Shown here one piece after another: positions 1 to 5,873 of a stretch of DNA of 5,873 nucleotides (position 1 is its first letter; each line of letters starts with the position of its first letter). The notes beneath the pieces are model-generated. The model had not been told where the DNA came from. It saw nothing but the letters and a program-made list of their open reading frames with translations, and ran no database searches. A program made the position numbers and the translations under genes. The DNA is taken from positions 1 through 5,873 of the forward strand of contig JAHEXS010000075.1 of NCBI GenBank assembly GCA_023252015.1, in the 5' to 3' direction. Source of the stretch: Candidatus Nitrosotenuis sp. Lineage in GTDB: Archaea; Thermoproteota; Nitrososphaeria; Nitrososphaerales; Nitrosopumilaceae.

Positions 1-255
1 GAAGAAATATGGAAAAAGGCAATCTTTGCAAAAATAAACTCAGCCTCAAAAGTCCAAAGCCGATGGATTGGCCTTTCAGACGATGAGTGGGATAAAGAAC
101 TGGATATCATAAAGGAGTTGAGTGTTGAGGAATTTCTTGATTTCATAAAAGCCGAGTTTGGCCTTGCAAGCATGATCAAGCTTGCAACCCACCATCCAAA
201 AATTGCAGTGCGTCAGTTGTTCAATATAGTAAAAAGTGTTACAAAGAAAAGCTAG
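1..255 (+). CDS. C-terminal end of a probable geranylgeranyl reductase-like FAD-dependent oxidoreductase (5' partial)
   Basis: Frame 1 is open from the first base and ends at TAG 253-255, giving 84 residues that begin EEIWKKAIF and end VKSVTKKS. The start and the FAD-binding N-terminus would lie upstream of the window. What is visible is an amphipathic helical tail with the phrases RWIGLSDDEW and LATHHPKIAVRQLF. Archaeal digeranylgeranylglycerophospholipid reductases and their relatives typically end this way: a Y/W-K segment, a 'LSD' segment, then helices ending in a Lys-rich tail after a 'HP' motif. Such enzymes saturate the isoprenoid chains of archaeal membrane lipids at the cytoplasmic membrane face. 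The family call is recollection of the C-terminal pattern only; no catalytic or cofactor-binding residue is in view, so another helical-tailed protein is possible. That this is a real coding end is much more certain than its name. It converges on the minus-strand gene and shares four bases with it. Confidence 0.5.
   Translation, partial: EEIWKKAIFAKINSASKVQSRWIGLSDDEWDKELDIIKELSVEEFLDFIKAEFGLASMIKLATHHPKIAVRQLFNIVKSVTKKS
231..250 (-). terminator. Possible U-rich termination zone for the 993-residue protein gene
   Basis: Immediately after the TAG stop the minus strand reads TTTTCTTT (250-243) and then, eight bases on, TTTTT (235-231). This U-rich pair lies inside the coding end of the converging plus-strand gene. 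It fits archaeal factor-independent termination, but no hairpin is seen and the plus-strand codons (Lys-rich tail) explain the A-richness equally well. Confidence 0.3.
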
Positions 256-3233
256 TTCACGTGGAAAAAGTCAGACACTGTTAAATCATGATATGTTAAT
301 TGTGCCACATACGTTCCAGTCAGATATGGCTTGCTTATGATTTGGTTAAAGTATCCAGACGCATTATCTTTTAGTGGGATCTCATCAACGCGGTTTCCTT
401 TTTGATCATAAATGTCCACGTAAACGTCCTCGCTAAACGCAACAGTTTTTTGTATTGCTCCAGAAAGGTACAGCTTTCCGTCTTGAACAGATGCCTCAAT
501 TACTGCATTTCGTGCACGTATTGGAAGATATCTTTCAATTAAATTGTGTAATTCAGAAAGTTTTGCCGATGCTGATGAAAAGTCTTTGTTGTGTAACGCA
601 GTCTTAATTTCAGATATTACAGGATCAAACTTGTCGGTGTTTGCCTCGTATCCAGAGGAACCAAAGGTATCAATGAAAGATTGAAGTTCCTCAAATTCCC
701 TTGCCATGTCCATATTTTTCAAATCGCTTGAGTCAAATGTGTTAGCTGATTTTTCTGGTACATCAACAATTTGTGATGCTTGTGCATCTAGCCACTGCAG
801 TGTGACCACATACAATCCAGGTTCAATTGGAGCATACCATTGGGTGAACAAATCACCTTGTTTTGTATTACTGAATTTCAGAGTACTGTGTACATTTGCA
901 TCCATGTCATAGACTGTCAGATAGAGAGTATCTCTTGTTCCCATGGATTGCTTATCTAATGCGCCACTCATCACCCAGATTTCTTTTTCAGGATCATATG
1001 AAATATCAAAAATTATTTTCTTGTTGCTAAGAGCTAGATTTTCACTAAGAAAATTTCTAAGCTCCTTGATCTTGGCATCGGCGTCGACAAAATCACCATA
1101 ATCCACAAGATCATACGCGTTATGCTTTAGTTTTTCAAATTTGGCAGAATGTTCCTCAAAGTCAGCGTTATAGAATCGAATTGCAAAATCAGATAGATGT
1201 TCTAGTTGTTTTCGGTACTCGATTCGTTTTATCTCATCTACAGTATATCCGACATCTGATCCAAATGGATCATCAGTGTATTTTTTTGATACCTGTTGCC
1301 ATTCGGTAGATAATTTTCTAACAAGATTATCGGCACCATCCAAATCATTTTTGATTACAAGGTTGCGTACTGTGCTGAGTCGTTCCTTTAGTGAGCCTGT
1401 AAAATCAGTGTATCCCGGAAGGAATCGGTTGTGCGCAGTTCCCAATTCGACCAGATTTTCAATTGATTTTGTTCTTTGCAAGATATCTGCGGCACGTATT
1501 TTGTATGCATCCTTTGTGTAAGAGTCAAGTTTTGCTTTTACTTGTGATTCATTTGTGCTTGCCCAAGAAAGCAAAACTTCGATTTTATCAATTCGATTTG
1601 TGGTTGGATTTCCTTTTTCAAGATCAATTGCGGTGCTTATTGCTTTGAGGGCGGTGTTTATTGTAACAAGGCTCTCATAGTCTGCTTGCAGTTCCGCTTT
1701 CGCCTTTAGTTTTTCATAGTCAAATTTCATTACAGATAAAGGATTACGTTTTTCTCTTAGTTCATTTATGGTATTATCAAATTCTGAAACAATGTTGAGA
1801 ATTTCACTCAAAGAGTTGGCGTTTTTGACATGATCAAGTAAGGATTCAAACGATTGGATTAGTTGTTGATCAGCATCGTTCTTCTTTGAAAACTCAATCG
1901 TGCTAGAGATTCTTGATGATATTTCTATCACGTTTTTCATATCCAGTATTTCTTGTTTTATCGATAGGATATCGTCAGAAGATGTAGCGCTTCCAAGACG
2001 AGATAACAGATCATTTAGTCTTGGTTCAATTAGCGTTGCAAGTTCAGATTGTTGGTCATTTGACGATACGAACCTGCCTACTCGGTCTAGATTACGCAAA
2101 AGAAGCGTCGCGTCGTATAGTTTGTCTACTTTGTCTTTTTGTTCAAGGAATTTTTCCAGGCTTTCTTTTGCCAAGAGTGATTCTCGCATTATATCCCAAT
2201 CAGTTCTTATCAGACGCGTTAGATTGTCATTGCTCTTGAGGGTTGCATCCAGTGTACGTGCCTTTGTCAGCATATCCACAAGATTGTTTAGTTCTTCAGA
2301 ATAGATCGGTCCTGTCCCCCTTGCAAAAATAAATCCAAGTTGCTCTTGCAGTTGTCTACTCATAATAGAATTTGATTTTGTCATCAAATTAAGCAAAATT
2401 GCGTTTAGTTCCTCATACGTCAGGGATTGTTGTGTAGATATTTTTTGCGGATCAACATTTATGATTTGCACATAAACATCGTTTAGAATTCCAATCGCAT
2501 TTTTGTTATCACCAATTTGCGAGTAAAACATGGCACCGAATGTCTGCCTATCAATCTTTTTTGCTTCAGTCATATCAAGTGTGTTTGCGTCAACTAGTGT
2601 CTTTGTGCTCTCAAGTGCAGATTGTACTGCAGGGCGAAGTTTCGGACTTACATTCAAAGTATCAGATTCATCAAAATACAATGACAGTAGATCAGTGTAG
2701 ATGTCCCTTAGTTTTGAGACAACATCGTTTGGTGCGGATTTTGTTTGGTTTAGTCTGTTTTCAAATTCCAGAATTTGGTTTTGATCAGTTGTTTTTGTAA
2801 TCGAATTTATTTTTGATTCAATTAGATTCATTCCCTGATTAGAATAATCGAGTGCGGATTGTTCTTGGAATTTTTCATTTAGTAATTGAAACGCACTTGT
2901 TTTTGTAAAATCACCATAGAAAACTTTGACGTGGTAACTTCCAGTTAGGCCACAAATTCTTCCAGACAGAGGAATCGCATCTGTGATAAAATGTCCATTA
3001 GAGATTGGTTTTATTTGCTGAATTTGGCAAAGATCACCGTTTGGGTTTGTTATTTGGACTACGACTGAAAGATCAGGTGAAACTTGGGTCACTTGCCCAA
3101 ATATGAAAATCTTCTCACCTTTTTTGTAATCCCCAAAGGTATCAAGAAGAATGATTGCAGAGGTTTGTCCATGTGCGTATGACGGAATAAGCAGTATTAC
3201 AGATAGAAACAGCGCAATACCAACCCGTCGCAC
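252..3233 (-). CDS. Large secreted multidomain protein: three beta-sandwich domains and a long helical region, function unknown
   Basis: This encodes 993 residues from GTG 3233-3231 to TAG 254-252. GTG is chosen because a Sec-type signal peptide follows at once (MRRVGIALF, hydrophobic to about residue 18, likely cut near SYA20-HG) and an in-frame TAA lies at 3263-3261 with no ATG or GTG between. Residues about 24-118 form a beta-rich domain ending in an LTGSY strand, and hold the only two cysteines seen (C69, C94), a likely disulfide. Residues about 120-735 are mainly helical and coiled-coil-like, rich in Leu, Lys, Glu and Asp. A beta domain follows at about 739-826, a helical hairpin at about 840-905 and a final beta domain at about 909-993. 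The last two beta domains share SGA, YD and G-x-Y landmarks with each other. Several N-x-S/T sequons occur (N162, N337, N561, N957), and there is no C-terminal membrane segment or sorting motif. It is probably a secreted or N-terminally tethered envelope protein. I do not recognise a named family; a structural, adhesive or ligand-binding role is inference. Confidence 0.9.
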   Translation of the reverse strand: MRRVGIALFLSVILLIPSYAHGQTSAIILLDTFGDYKKGEKIFIFGQVTQVSPDLSVVVQITNPNGDLCQIQQIKPISNGHFITDAIPLSGRICGLTGSYHVKVFYGDFTKTSAFQLLNEKFQEQSALDYSNQGMNLIESKINSITKTTDQNQILEFENRLNQTKSAPNDVVSKLRDIYTDLLSLYFDESDTLNVSPKLRPAVQSALESTKTLVDANTLDMTEAKKIDRQTFGAMFYSQIGDNKNAIGILNDVYVQIINVDPQKISTQQSLTYEELNAILLNLMTKSNSIMSRQLQEQLGFIFARGTGPIYSEELNNLVDMLTKARTLDATLKSNDNLTRLIRTDWDIMRESLLAKESLEKFLEQKDKVDKLYDATLLLRNLDRVGRFVSSNDQQSELATLIEPRLNDLLSRLGSATSSDDILSIKQEILDMKNVIEISSRISSTIEFSKKNDADQQLIQSFESLLDHVKNANSLSEILNIVSEFDNTINELREKRNPLSVMKFDYEKLKAKAELQADYESLVTINTALKAISTAIDLEKGNPTTNRIDKIEVLLSWASTNESQVKAKLDSYTKDAYKIRAADILQRTKSIENLVELGTAHNRFLPGYTDFTGSLKERLSTVRNLVIKNDLDGADNLVRKLSTEWQQVSKKYTDDPFGSDVGYTVDEIKRIEYRKQLEHLSDFAIRFYNADFEEHSAKFEKLKHNAYDLVDYGDFVDADAKIKELRNFLSENLALSNKKIIFDISYDPEKEIWVMSGALDKQSMGTRDTLYLTVYDMDANVHSTLKFSNTKQGDLFTQWYAPIEPGLYVVTLQWLDAQASQIVDVPEKSANTFDSSDLKNMDMAREFEELQSFIDTFGSSGYEANTDKFDPVISEIKTALHNKDFSSASAKLSELHNLIERYLPIRARNAVIEASVQDGKLYLSGAIQKTVAFSEDVYVDIYDQKGNRVDEIPLKDNASGYFNQIISKPYLTGTYVAQLTYHDLTVSDFFHVN
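255..641 (-). repeat. Internal module B of the 993-residue protein (helical hairpin plus beta-sandwich), C-terminal copy
   Basis: Protein residues 865-993. The hairpin NKDFSSASAKLSEL (882-895) matches NDF-type residues of module A: D884-F885 to D714-F715, A888 to A718, A890-K891 to A720-K721, and E894-L895 to E724-L725. The beta domain has YLSGAIQK (922-929), DIYDQKGN (940-947) and LTGTYVAQL (971-979), and runs to the last residue. The LTGTY strand also resembles LTGSY at residues 96-100 of the N-terminal domain. Confidence 0.6.
756..1151 (-). repeat. Internal module A of the 993-residue protein (helical hairpin plus beta-sandwich)
   Basis: Protein residues 695-826. A two-helix hairpin with the phrase YGDFVDADAKIKEL (residues 712-725) leads into a beta domain with WVMSGALDK (753-761), TVYDMDAN (773-780) and PGLYVVTL (805-812). 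The same landmarks recur in the same order about 168-170 residues later in module B, which suggests a diverged internal duplication. The evidence is residue spacing and matched positions read by eye, not an alignment score. Confidence 0.6.
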
Positions 3234-3248
3234 AAAGATCAGGTGGTC

Positions 3249-3254
3249 AAAAAA
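3249..3254 (-). terminator. Possible T-tract terminator of the zinc-ribbon gene
   Basis: Six consecutive T on the minus strand, about 35 bases past the zinc-ribbon stop. Archaeal RNA polymerase can stop at such U-rich tracts without a hairpin. The tract also lies between the TATA-like box and the GTG of the next gene, so it may be only spacer. Weak, single-tract evidence. Confidence 0.25.
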
Positions 3255-3257
3255 GAC

Positions 3258-3266
3258 TACTTAAGG
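3258..3266 (-). promoter_or_regulatory. TATA-like box of the 993-residue protein gene
   Basis: On the minus strand this reads CCTTAAGTA, centred about 29 bases upstream of the GTG start. Archaeal TATA boxes usually lie about 25-30 bases before transcription start, so the spacing predicts a leaderless or nearly leaderless mRNA. No purine-rich Shine-Dalgarno matching the 16S anti-SD is seen just before the GTG (the bases are CCTGATCTTT), which fits. It lies in the 55-base gap after the zinc-ribbon gene. Confidence 0.4.
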
Positions 3267-3288
3267 GTTAGGCAGGATTTGCCCCAGA

Positions 3289-3504
3289 TTATGCAACTAG
3301 CACTTGTTTTAAAAATATGCCATTTCCAGCGGCTAAGTTTTGATTGGTTTCTCTAGGTCCAAAGCTAAAGCAAAAGTCATGAACCTGTTCCTTTGTGCGA
3401 GTGCCACATTGCACACAAATCATGCCTACGGGCTTTCTACATTCTGCGCAAACGGTGCATTTTGCTAATTCTCCACCACACGCTCTGCATGATTCATCAG
3501 GCAT
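3289..3504 (-). CDS. Small zinc-ribbon protein (71 residues), function unknown
   Basis: ATG 3504-3502 to TAA 3291-3289. The first 45 residues carry paired Cys knuckles: C6-x2-C9, C16-x2-C19-x2-C22, C30-x2-C33 and H42-x2-C45. Eight Cys and one His are enough ligands for two structural zinc ions. Residues 46-71 have no Cys and end in the hydrophobic tail FLKQVLVA. There is no signal peptide or clear membrane span, so it is probably cytoplasmic. Small zinc-ribbon proteins are frequent in archaea, where they act in nucleic-acid binding or as protein-interaction modules, but nothing here identifies the partner. The spaced, intact Cys pattern makes a chance open frame very unlikely. It lies 67 bases after the solute-binding protein gene and 55 bases before the secreted protein gene, on the same strand, with TATA-like sequence on both sides. 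It may be its own unit rather than part of an operon. Confidence 0.85.
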   Translation of the reverse strand: MPDESCRACGGELAKCTVCAECRKPVGMICVQCGTRTKEQVHDFCFSFGPRETNQNLAAGNGIFLKQVLVA

Positions 3505-3534
3505 CTTTTCTCAATTGAAATTTTGATTATTTTG

Positions 3535-3542
3535 AATTTAAG
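3535..3542 (-). promoter_or_regulatory. TATA-like box of the zinc-ribbon gene
   Basis: On the minus strand this reads CTTAAATT, centred about 34 bases before the ATG at 3504. That predicts a transcription start about 8 bases before the ATG, a very short leader. There is no evident Shine-Dalgarno (the bases before ATG are ATTGAGAAAAG). It lies in the 67-base gap after the solute-binding protein stop. The call rests on position and base composition only, in an AT-rich gap. Confidence 0.35.
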
Positions 3543-3571
3543 ACTTGAGTAGAATTCGTTCGTACAAATCA

Positions 3572-5873
3572 TCAGTGTCGTTTTTGCAAGCTGGTTCTAG
3601 ATTTTCGTATGTATACTATGGTACTAATTATTATAATTCCAAGTATTATTGATACCAGTCCCAAATTTTCTATTTTTTCTGTTTTTGAGGAATTTTTGAT
3701 TACTGTTTCAGTGTGATTTTGAGAGTCAGCCGACACTGCAAAAATACTTGTTGTGTAGATGTCAGGCTTCAGAACGGAGTTGGATATGGCATATAATTTC
3801 AAGTCATTGCCACCAGGTATCATTTTTTGTGTTTGTGTTGCAGAGAGGGTAATTTTTGCTGCGTTGTTATTTACTTCAAGGATACCAAGGTCTACCCCTT
3901 CCCCCGCCCCAGTACTGACAAAATAATAGATTTGGGTAGCATTGCTTGTTTTGATTGAAATCTCAAGTGGTTGCCCTAGGACGATTTGAGATGGTAAATC
4001 CATCTTGGTGATTTTTGGCAGATTCACATTTTCAAATTTTTTCCAGTATCCAGCTTCAAACGGATATGTCGGATCATCAAAGGATCGGATAGTTATCGCT
4101 CTTGCCTCAGGAGAATAATTCTCAAGGTAGAACGGGCCATTGCTTATAATAGCATGGTTTTTGTTTTCTATCCATTTTATTGCGGATTCATATCTTGAAT
4201 CATAATATTGTGAAACATTATCAAATGGCAATAGTGCCGCAGGAATGTATTTTGTTTTTTGAAAGTCGCTTAGCGTCTCTTTTACCAGCAATGCGTCACG
4301 TGGAACTATTAATGAAAGCCAGTTCAGGTTTTTTGCCTGTGCATCAGTTCTTGAAAATGATGCCTTGCCATCAAGGACTATCTTCTCCATGGAAGCAATG
4401 ATTTCCCATGGTACGACAGGCCAGATGCTTGCCCATTCTGCAATTTCAGAGTCATCAAAATGCCAATAATTGACATATACCTCTATTGTGTGGTCATCTA
4501 TTGGTCGAATTCCAACAAGTGTCTTTTGGGACTGGCTTGCCTGAGGCGAATATGCAGAATCAAATGTCTTATCATTTTCCGTTTGCGGTGAACCCCATTC
4601 AGACGAAAAATATGCAGAATACAAAACATCGTTCATGTCCATTTTTTGCCCGCCGTGCCAGTTGCCCCACGTAAGATCAAATGTAACTTTGCTTGTTGCC
4701 CTCATCCCAGGGCCCACATTTGTCCATTTTTGCAGAATTGGATTCCAAATTATTGCATCAGATGGCACGTCAAGACGTCCGTTAGGCCCTGCAGTTTCAA
4801 TCTTCCAGTTTTCCCGTACAGAAAAGTTTTGTCCAGAGTAAGGGTTTTTGAAAATTCCAGGATCATAAAGTAAGTCCCAGATATTTTTGCTATAAGCATC
4901 AGCCAGCCCTCCAATTGGATTCCATGCGCCCTGATAGATTTGTTTTACACCAATTTTCAGACTATCATCATTTGATCTCACATTGATTGGAGTTAGTCTA
5001 TTTGTTATGCCACCGCCAAAATCGTTTATGACTCCACTAATTCTTTTGTTTGCGACATATGGATCAATTTTGCTTGCAAGAAAGACCCTTACAGATTCCC
5101 TGACTCCTTCTGAGACGGCATCGCGAATCAGGTCTTTTCTTTCTTCCGCGGAGGTAAAATTGCCAGAATAGATTTTTTGTGTGGTGTCATCAAGGCTTGG
5201 ATTTTTGTAATTCCAGTAAAACGGATTGTTAAATCCAGGCATGTTTGAAAACCACGGAGCATACATTTGGGCAGGACCAAGCGAATCATATTTTACAAAT
5301 GCTGAGCGCCCAGCCCAGCCTTCGGTGTATAGGCTCCATTTTAGATCAGACGGATTTGAGCCATATACTGTAACATATGCCTTGTTCAGGTCTCCAAAAT
5401 CCTTGTGTACCACAAACCCAATCTTTTCTAGCTCAGAGGATAGAATTTCTCCAATTGACTTTCGTATTGGATCGTCATTTCGGATAAAAATTGTAATTTC
5501 TACAGGCTTATTGTCATAATACCATTTCCCCTCAGTTTTTTGTGCTCCCTTTTCTGTCAGAATTTTTGATATGACTTCATTTGCATATTCTGGATTATAT
5601 CGAAAATGAAACTTTTCTATTTCGGATAAAATCGATAGATAATCAGGATCATATGGGCCATAATTTGACACCATTGGAATTCCATACCCGCCCATCAATT
5701 CATCCACTACAAGTTTTCTGTCAATTAGATAATTTAGTGCAAATCTTATTTCTTGATTTGAAAACGGGTTGAGGTTTTTGCCTTCTGCAGGATTGATAAG
5801 AATACTATAAGAGCCCCCCGTAACATAAAACACATCTAGATTTTGACGAGATTCTGGAGTTTCCAGTAGTTCT
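3572..5873 (-). CDS. ABC transporter family 5 (peptide/nickel-type) solute-binding protein, C-terminally membrane-anchored, 5' partial
   Basis: The frame is open from the right window edge to TGA 3574-3572, giving 766 residues. The GTG at 5833-5831 is not the likely start: the frame continues upstream with ELLETPESRQNLD, and the text begins inside a conserved domain. Numbered from the edge, residues 41-52 (EIRFALNYLIDR) match the family's C-lobe 'VRqAlnyaiDR' motif, followed by a Gly-x-Pro loop. A second N-lobe-like part follows at about 305-613. It has LKIGV...WNP near 305-318, a FDLTWGNWHGGQKMDMNDVLYS segment near 398-419 (the 'FtLR..WhDG..tAeDV' motif), DDHTIEVYV near 459, and NGPFYLENY near 578-586. 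Residues about 619-715 look like an Ig-like beta domain. A transmembrane helix at 737-755 and a basic tail (RKSRTSLQKRH) follow, placing the body outside the cell. Six N-x-S/T sequons are visible. It presumably captures peptides or similar solutes for an ABC importer; the permease and ATPase genes are not in view and the substrate is unknown. Confidence 0.88.
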   Translation of the reverse strand, partial: ELLETPESRQNLDVFYVTGGSYSILINPAEGKNLNPFSNQEIRFALNYLIDRKLVVDELMGGYGIPMVSNYGPYDPDYLSILSEIEKFHFRYNPEYANEVISKILTEKGAQKTEGKWYYDNKPVEITIFIRNDDPIRKSIGEILSSELEKIGFVVHKDFGDLNKAYVTVYGSNPSDLKWSLYTEGWAGRSAFVKYDSLGPAQMYAPWFSNMPGFNNPFYWNYKNPSLDDTTQKIYSGNFTSAEERKDLIRDAVSEGVRESVRVFLASKIDPYVANKRISGVINDFGGGITNRLTPINVRSNDDSLKIGVKQIYQGAWNPIGGLADAYSKNIWDLLYDPGIFKNPYSGQNFSVRENWKIETAGPNGRLDVPSDAIIWNPILQKWTNVGPGMRATSKVTFDLTWGNWHGGQKMDMNDVLYSAYFSSEWGSPQTENDKTFDSAYSPQASQSQKTLVGIRPIDDHTIEVYVNYWHFDDSEIAEWASIWPVVPWEIIASMEKIVLDGKASFSRTDAQAKNLNWLSLIVPRDALLVKETLSDFQKTKYIPAALLPFDNVSQYYDSRYESAIKWIENKNHAIISNGPFYLENYSPEARAITIRSFDDPTYPFEAGYWKKFENVNLPKITKMDLPSQIVLGQPLEISIKTSNATQIYYFVSTGAGEGVDLGILEVNNNAAKITLSATQTQKMIPGGNDLKLYAISNSVLKPDIYTTSIFAVSADSQNHTETVIKNSSKTEKIENLGLVSIILGIIIISTIVYIRKSRTSLQKRH
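3608..3664 (-). other. C-terminal transmembrane anchor of the solute-binding protein
   Basis: Codes for about 19 hydrophobic residues (LGLVSIILGIIIISTIVYI), followed at once by RKSRTSLQKRH and the stop. A positive tail after the span indicates an outside-body, inside-tail topology. C-terminal anchoring of solute-binding proteins is known in archaea, where it takes the place of the bacterial N-terminal lipid anchor. The span is preceded by a polar, Ser/Thr/Asn/Glu/Lys-rich linker (about residues 714-735) holding two sequons, likely a stalk off the membrane. Confidence 0.85.

Noticed and set aside
258..263. Palindrome CACGTG just past the converging stops
   Set aside because: Six-base palindromes are common, this one lies in the coding end of the secreted protein, and no second arm or spacing suggests an operator.
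1900..2304. 134-codon plus-strand open frame, Ser/Arg-rich
   Set aside because: It is the complement of the helical part of the 993-residue protein; it has biased composition, no recognisable motif and no promoter of its own. It is a shadow frame.
3204..3233. Twin-arginine (Tat) signal from the RR at residues 2-3
   Set aside because: The residues after RR (VGIALFL) lack the S-RR-x-F-L-K context and the hydrophobic core starts at once; this is a normal Sec-type n-region.
4549..4620. Direct repeat ATATGCAGAAT, two copies about 60 bases apart
   Set aside because: Both copies encode Ser-Ala-Tyr in the solute-binding protein (DSAYS and YSAYF); too short and in-frame, most likely chance.
5226..5519. 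97-codon plus-strand open frame
   Set aside because: It lies wholly antisense to the solute-binding protein, whose family motifs read clearly through this stretch; there is no independent coding evidence.
5831..5833. GTG as the start of the solute-binding protein
   Set aside because: The frame stays open to the window edge with plausible family sequence (ELLETPESRQNLD), there is no signal peptide after the GTG, and the protein would begin in mid-domain. It is an internal Val codon.

Overview
The window looks like ammonia-oxidising archaeal (Nitrososphaeria/Thaumarchaeota) chromosome, perhaps a Nitrosopumilus/Nitrosarchaeum/Nitrosotenuis relative. Reasons: AT-rich DNA (GC roughly 40% by eye), TATA-like promoter boxes close to the starts with no clear Shine-Dalgarno, a very small Cys-rich zinc-ribbon gene, and large secreted proteins mixing beta-sandwich and helical domains. 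One of these has a C-terminal membrane anchor, an arrangement common in archaea. The assignment is inference from style; there is no rRNA or marker gene in the window.

Layout, left to right: (1) positions 1-255, plus strand, the 3' end of a gene whose C-terminus resembles geranylgeranyl-reductase-type flavoproteins (tentative). (2) 252-3233, minus strand, a complete 993-residue secreted protein with a GTG start, a signal peptide, three beta-sandwich domains and a long helical middle. Its stop codon overlaps the stop of gene 1 tail-to-tail through the palindrome CTAG. (3) 3289-3504, minus strand, a 71-residue zinc-ribbon protein. (4) 3572-5873, minus strand, a family 5 (peptide/nickel type) ABC transporter solute-binding protein. 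It is cut at its 5' end by the window edge, and it has a second N-lobe-like segment, an Ig-like domain and a C-terminal transmembrane anchor.

The three minus-strand genes run in the same direction as binding protein, zinc ribbon, secreted protein, with gaps of 67 and 55 bp. A TATA-like element sits in each gap, so each downstream gene may have its own promoter. There is no gene-free stretch over 300 bases. Two of the four genes are envelope proteins (one substrate capture, one of unknown, probably structural or binding role). The zinc ribbon is likely cytoplasmic, and nothing in the sequence ties it functionally to them. I see no tRNA, rRNA, CRISPR array, insertion sequence or integration scar, and no clear undescribed multi-gene system. 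The most interesting material is the domain architecture of the two large extracytoplasmic proteins.
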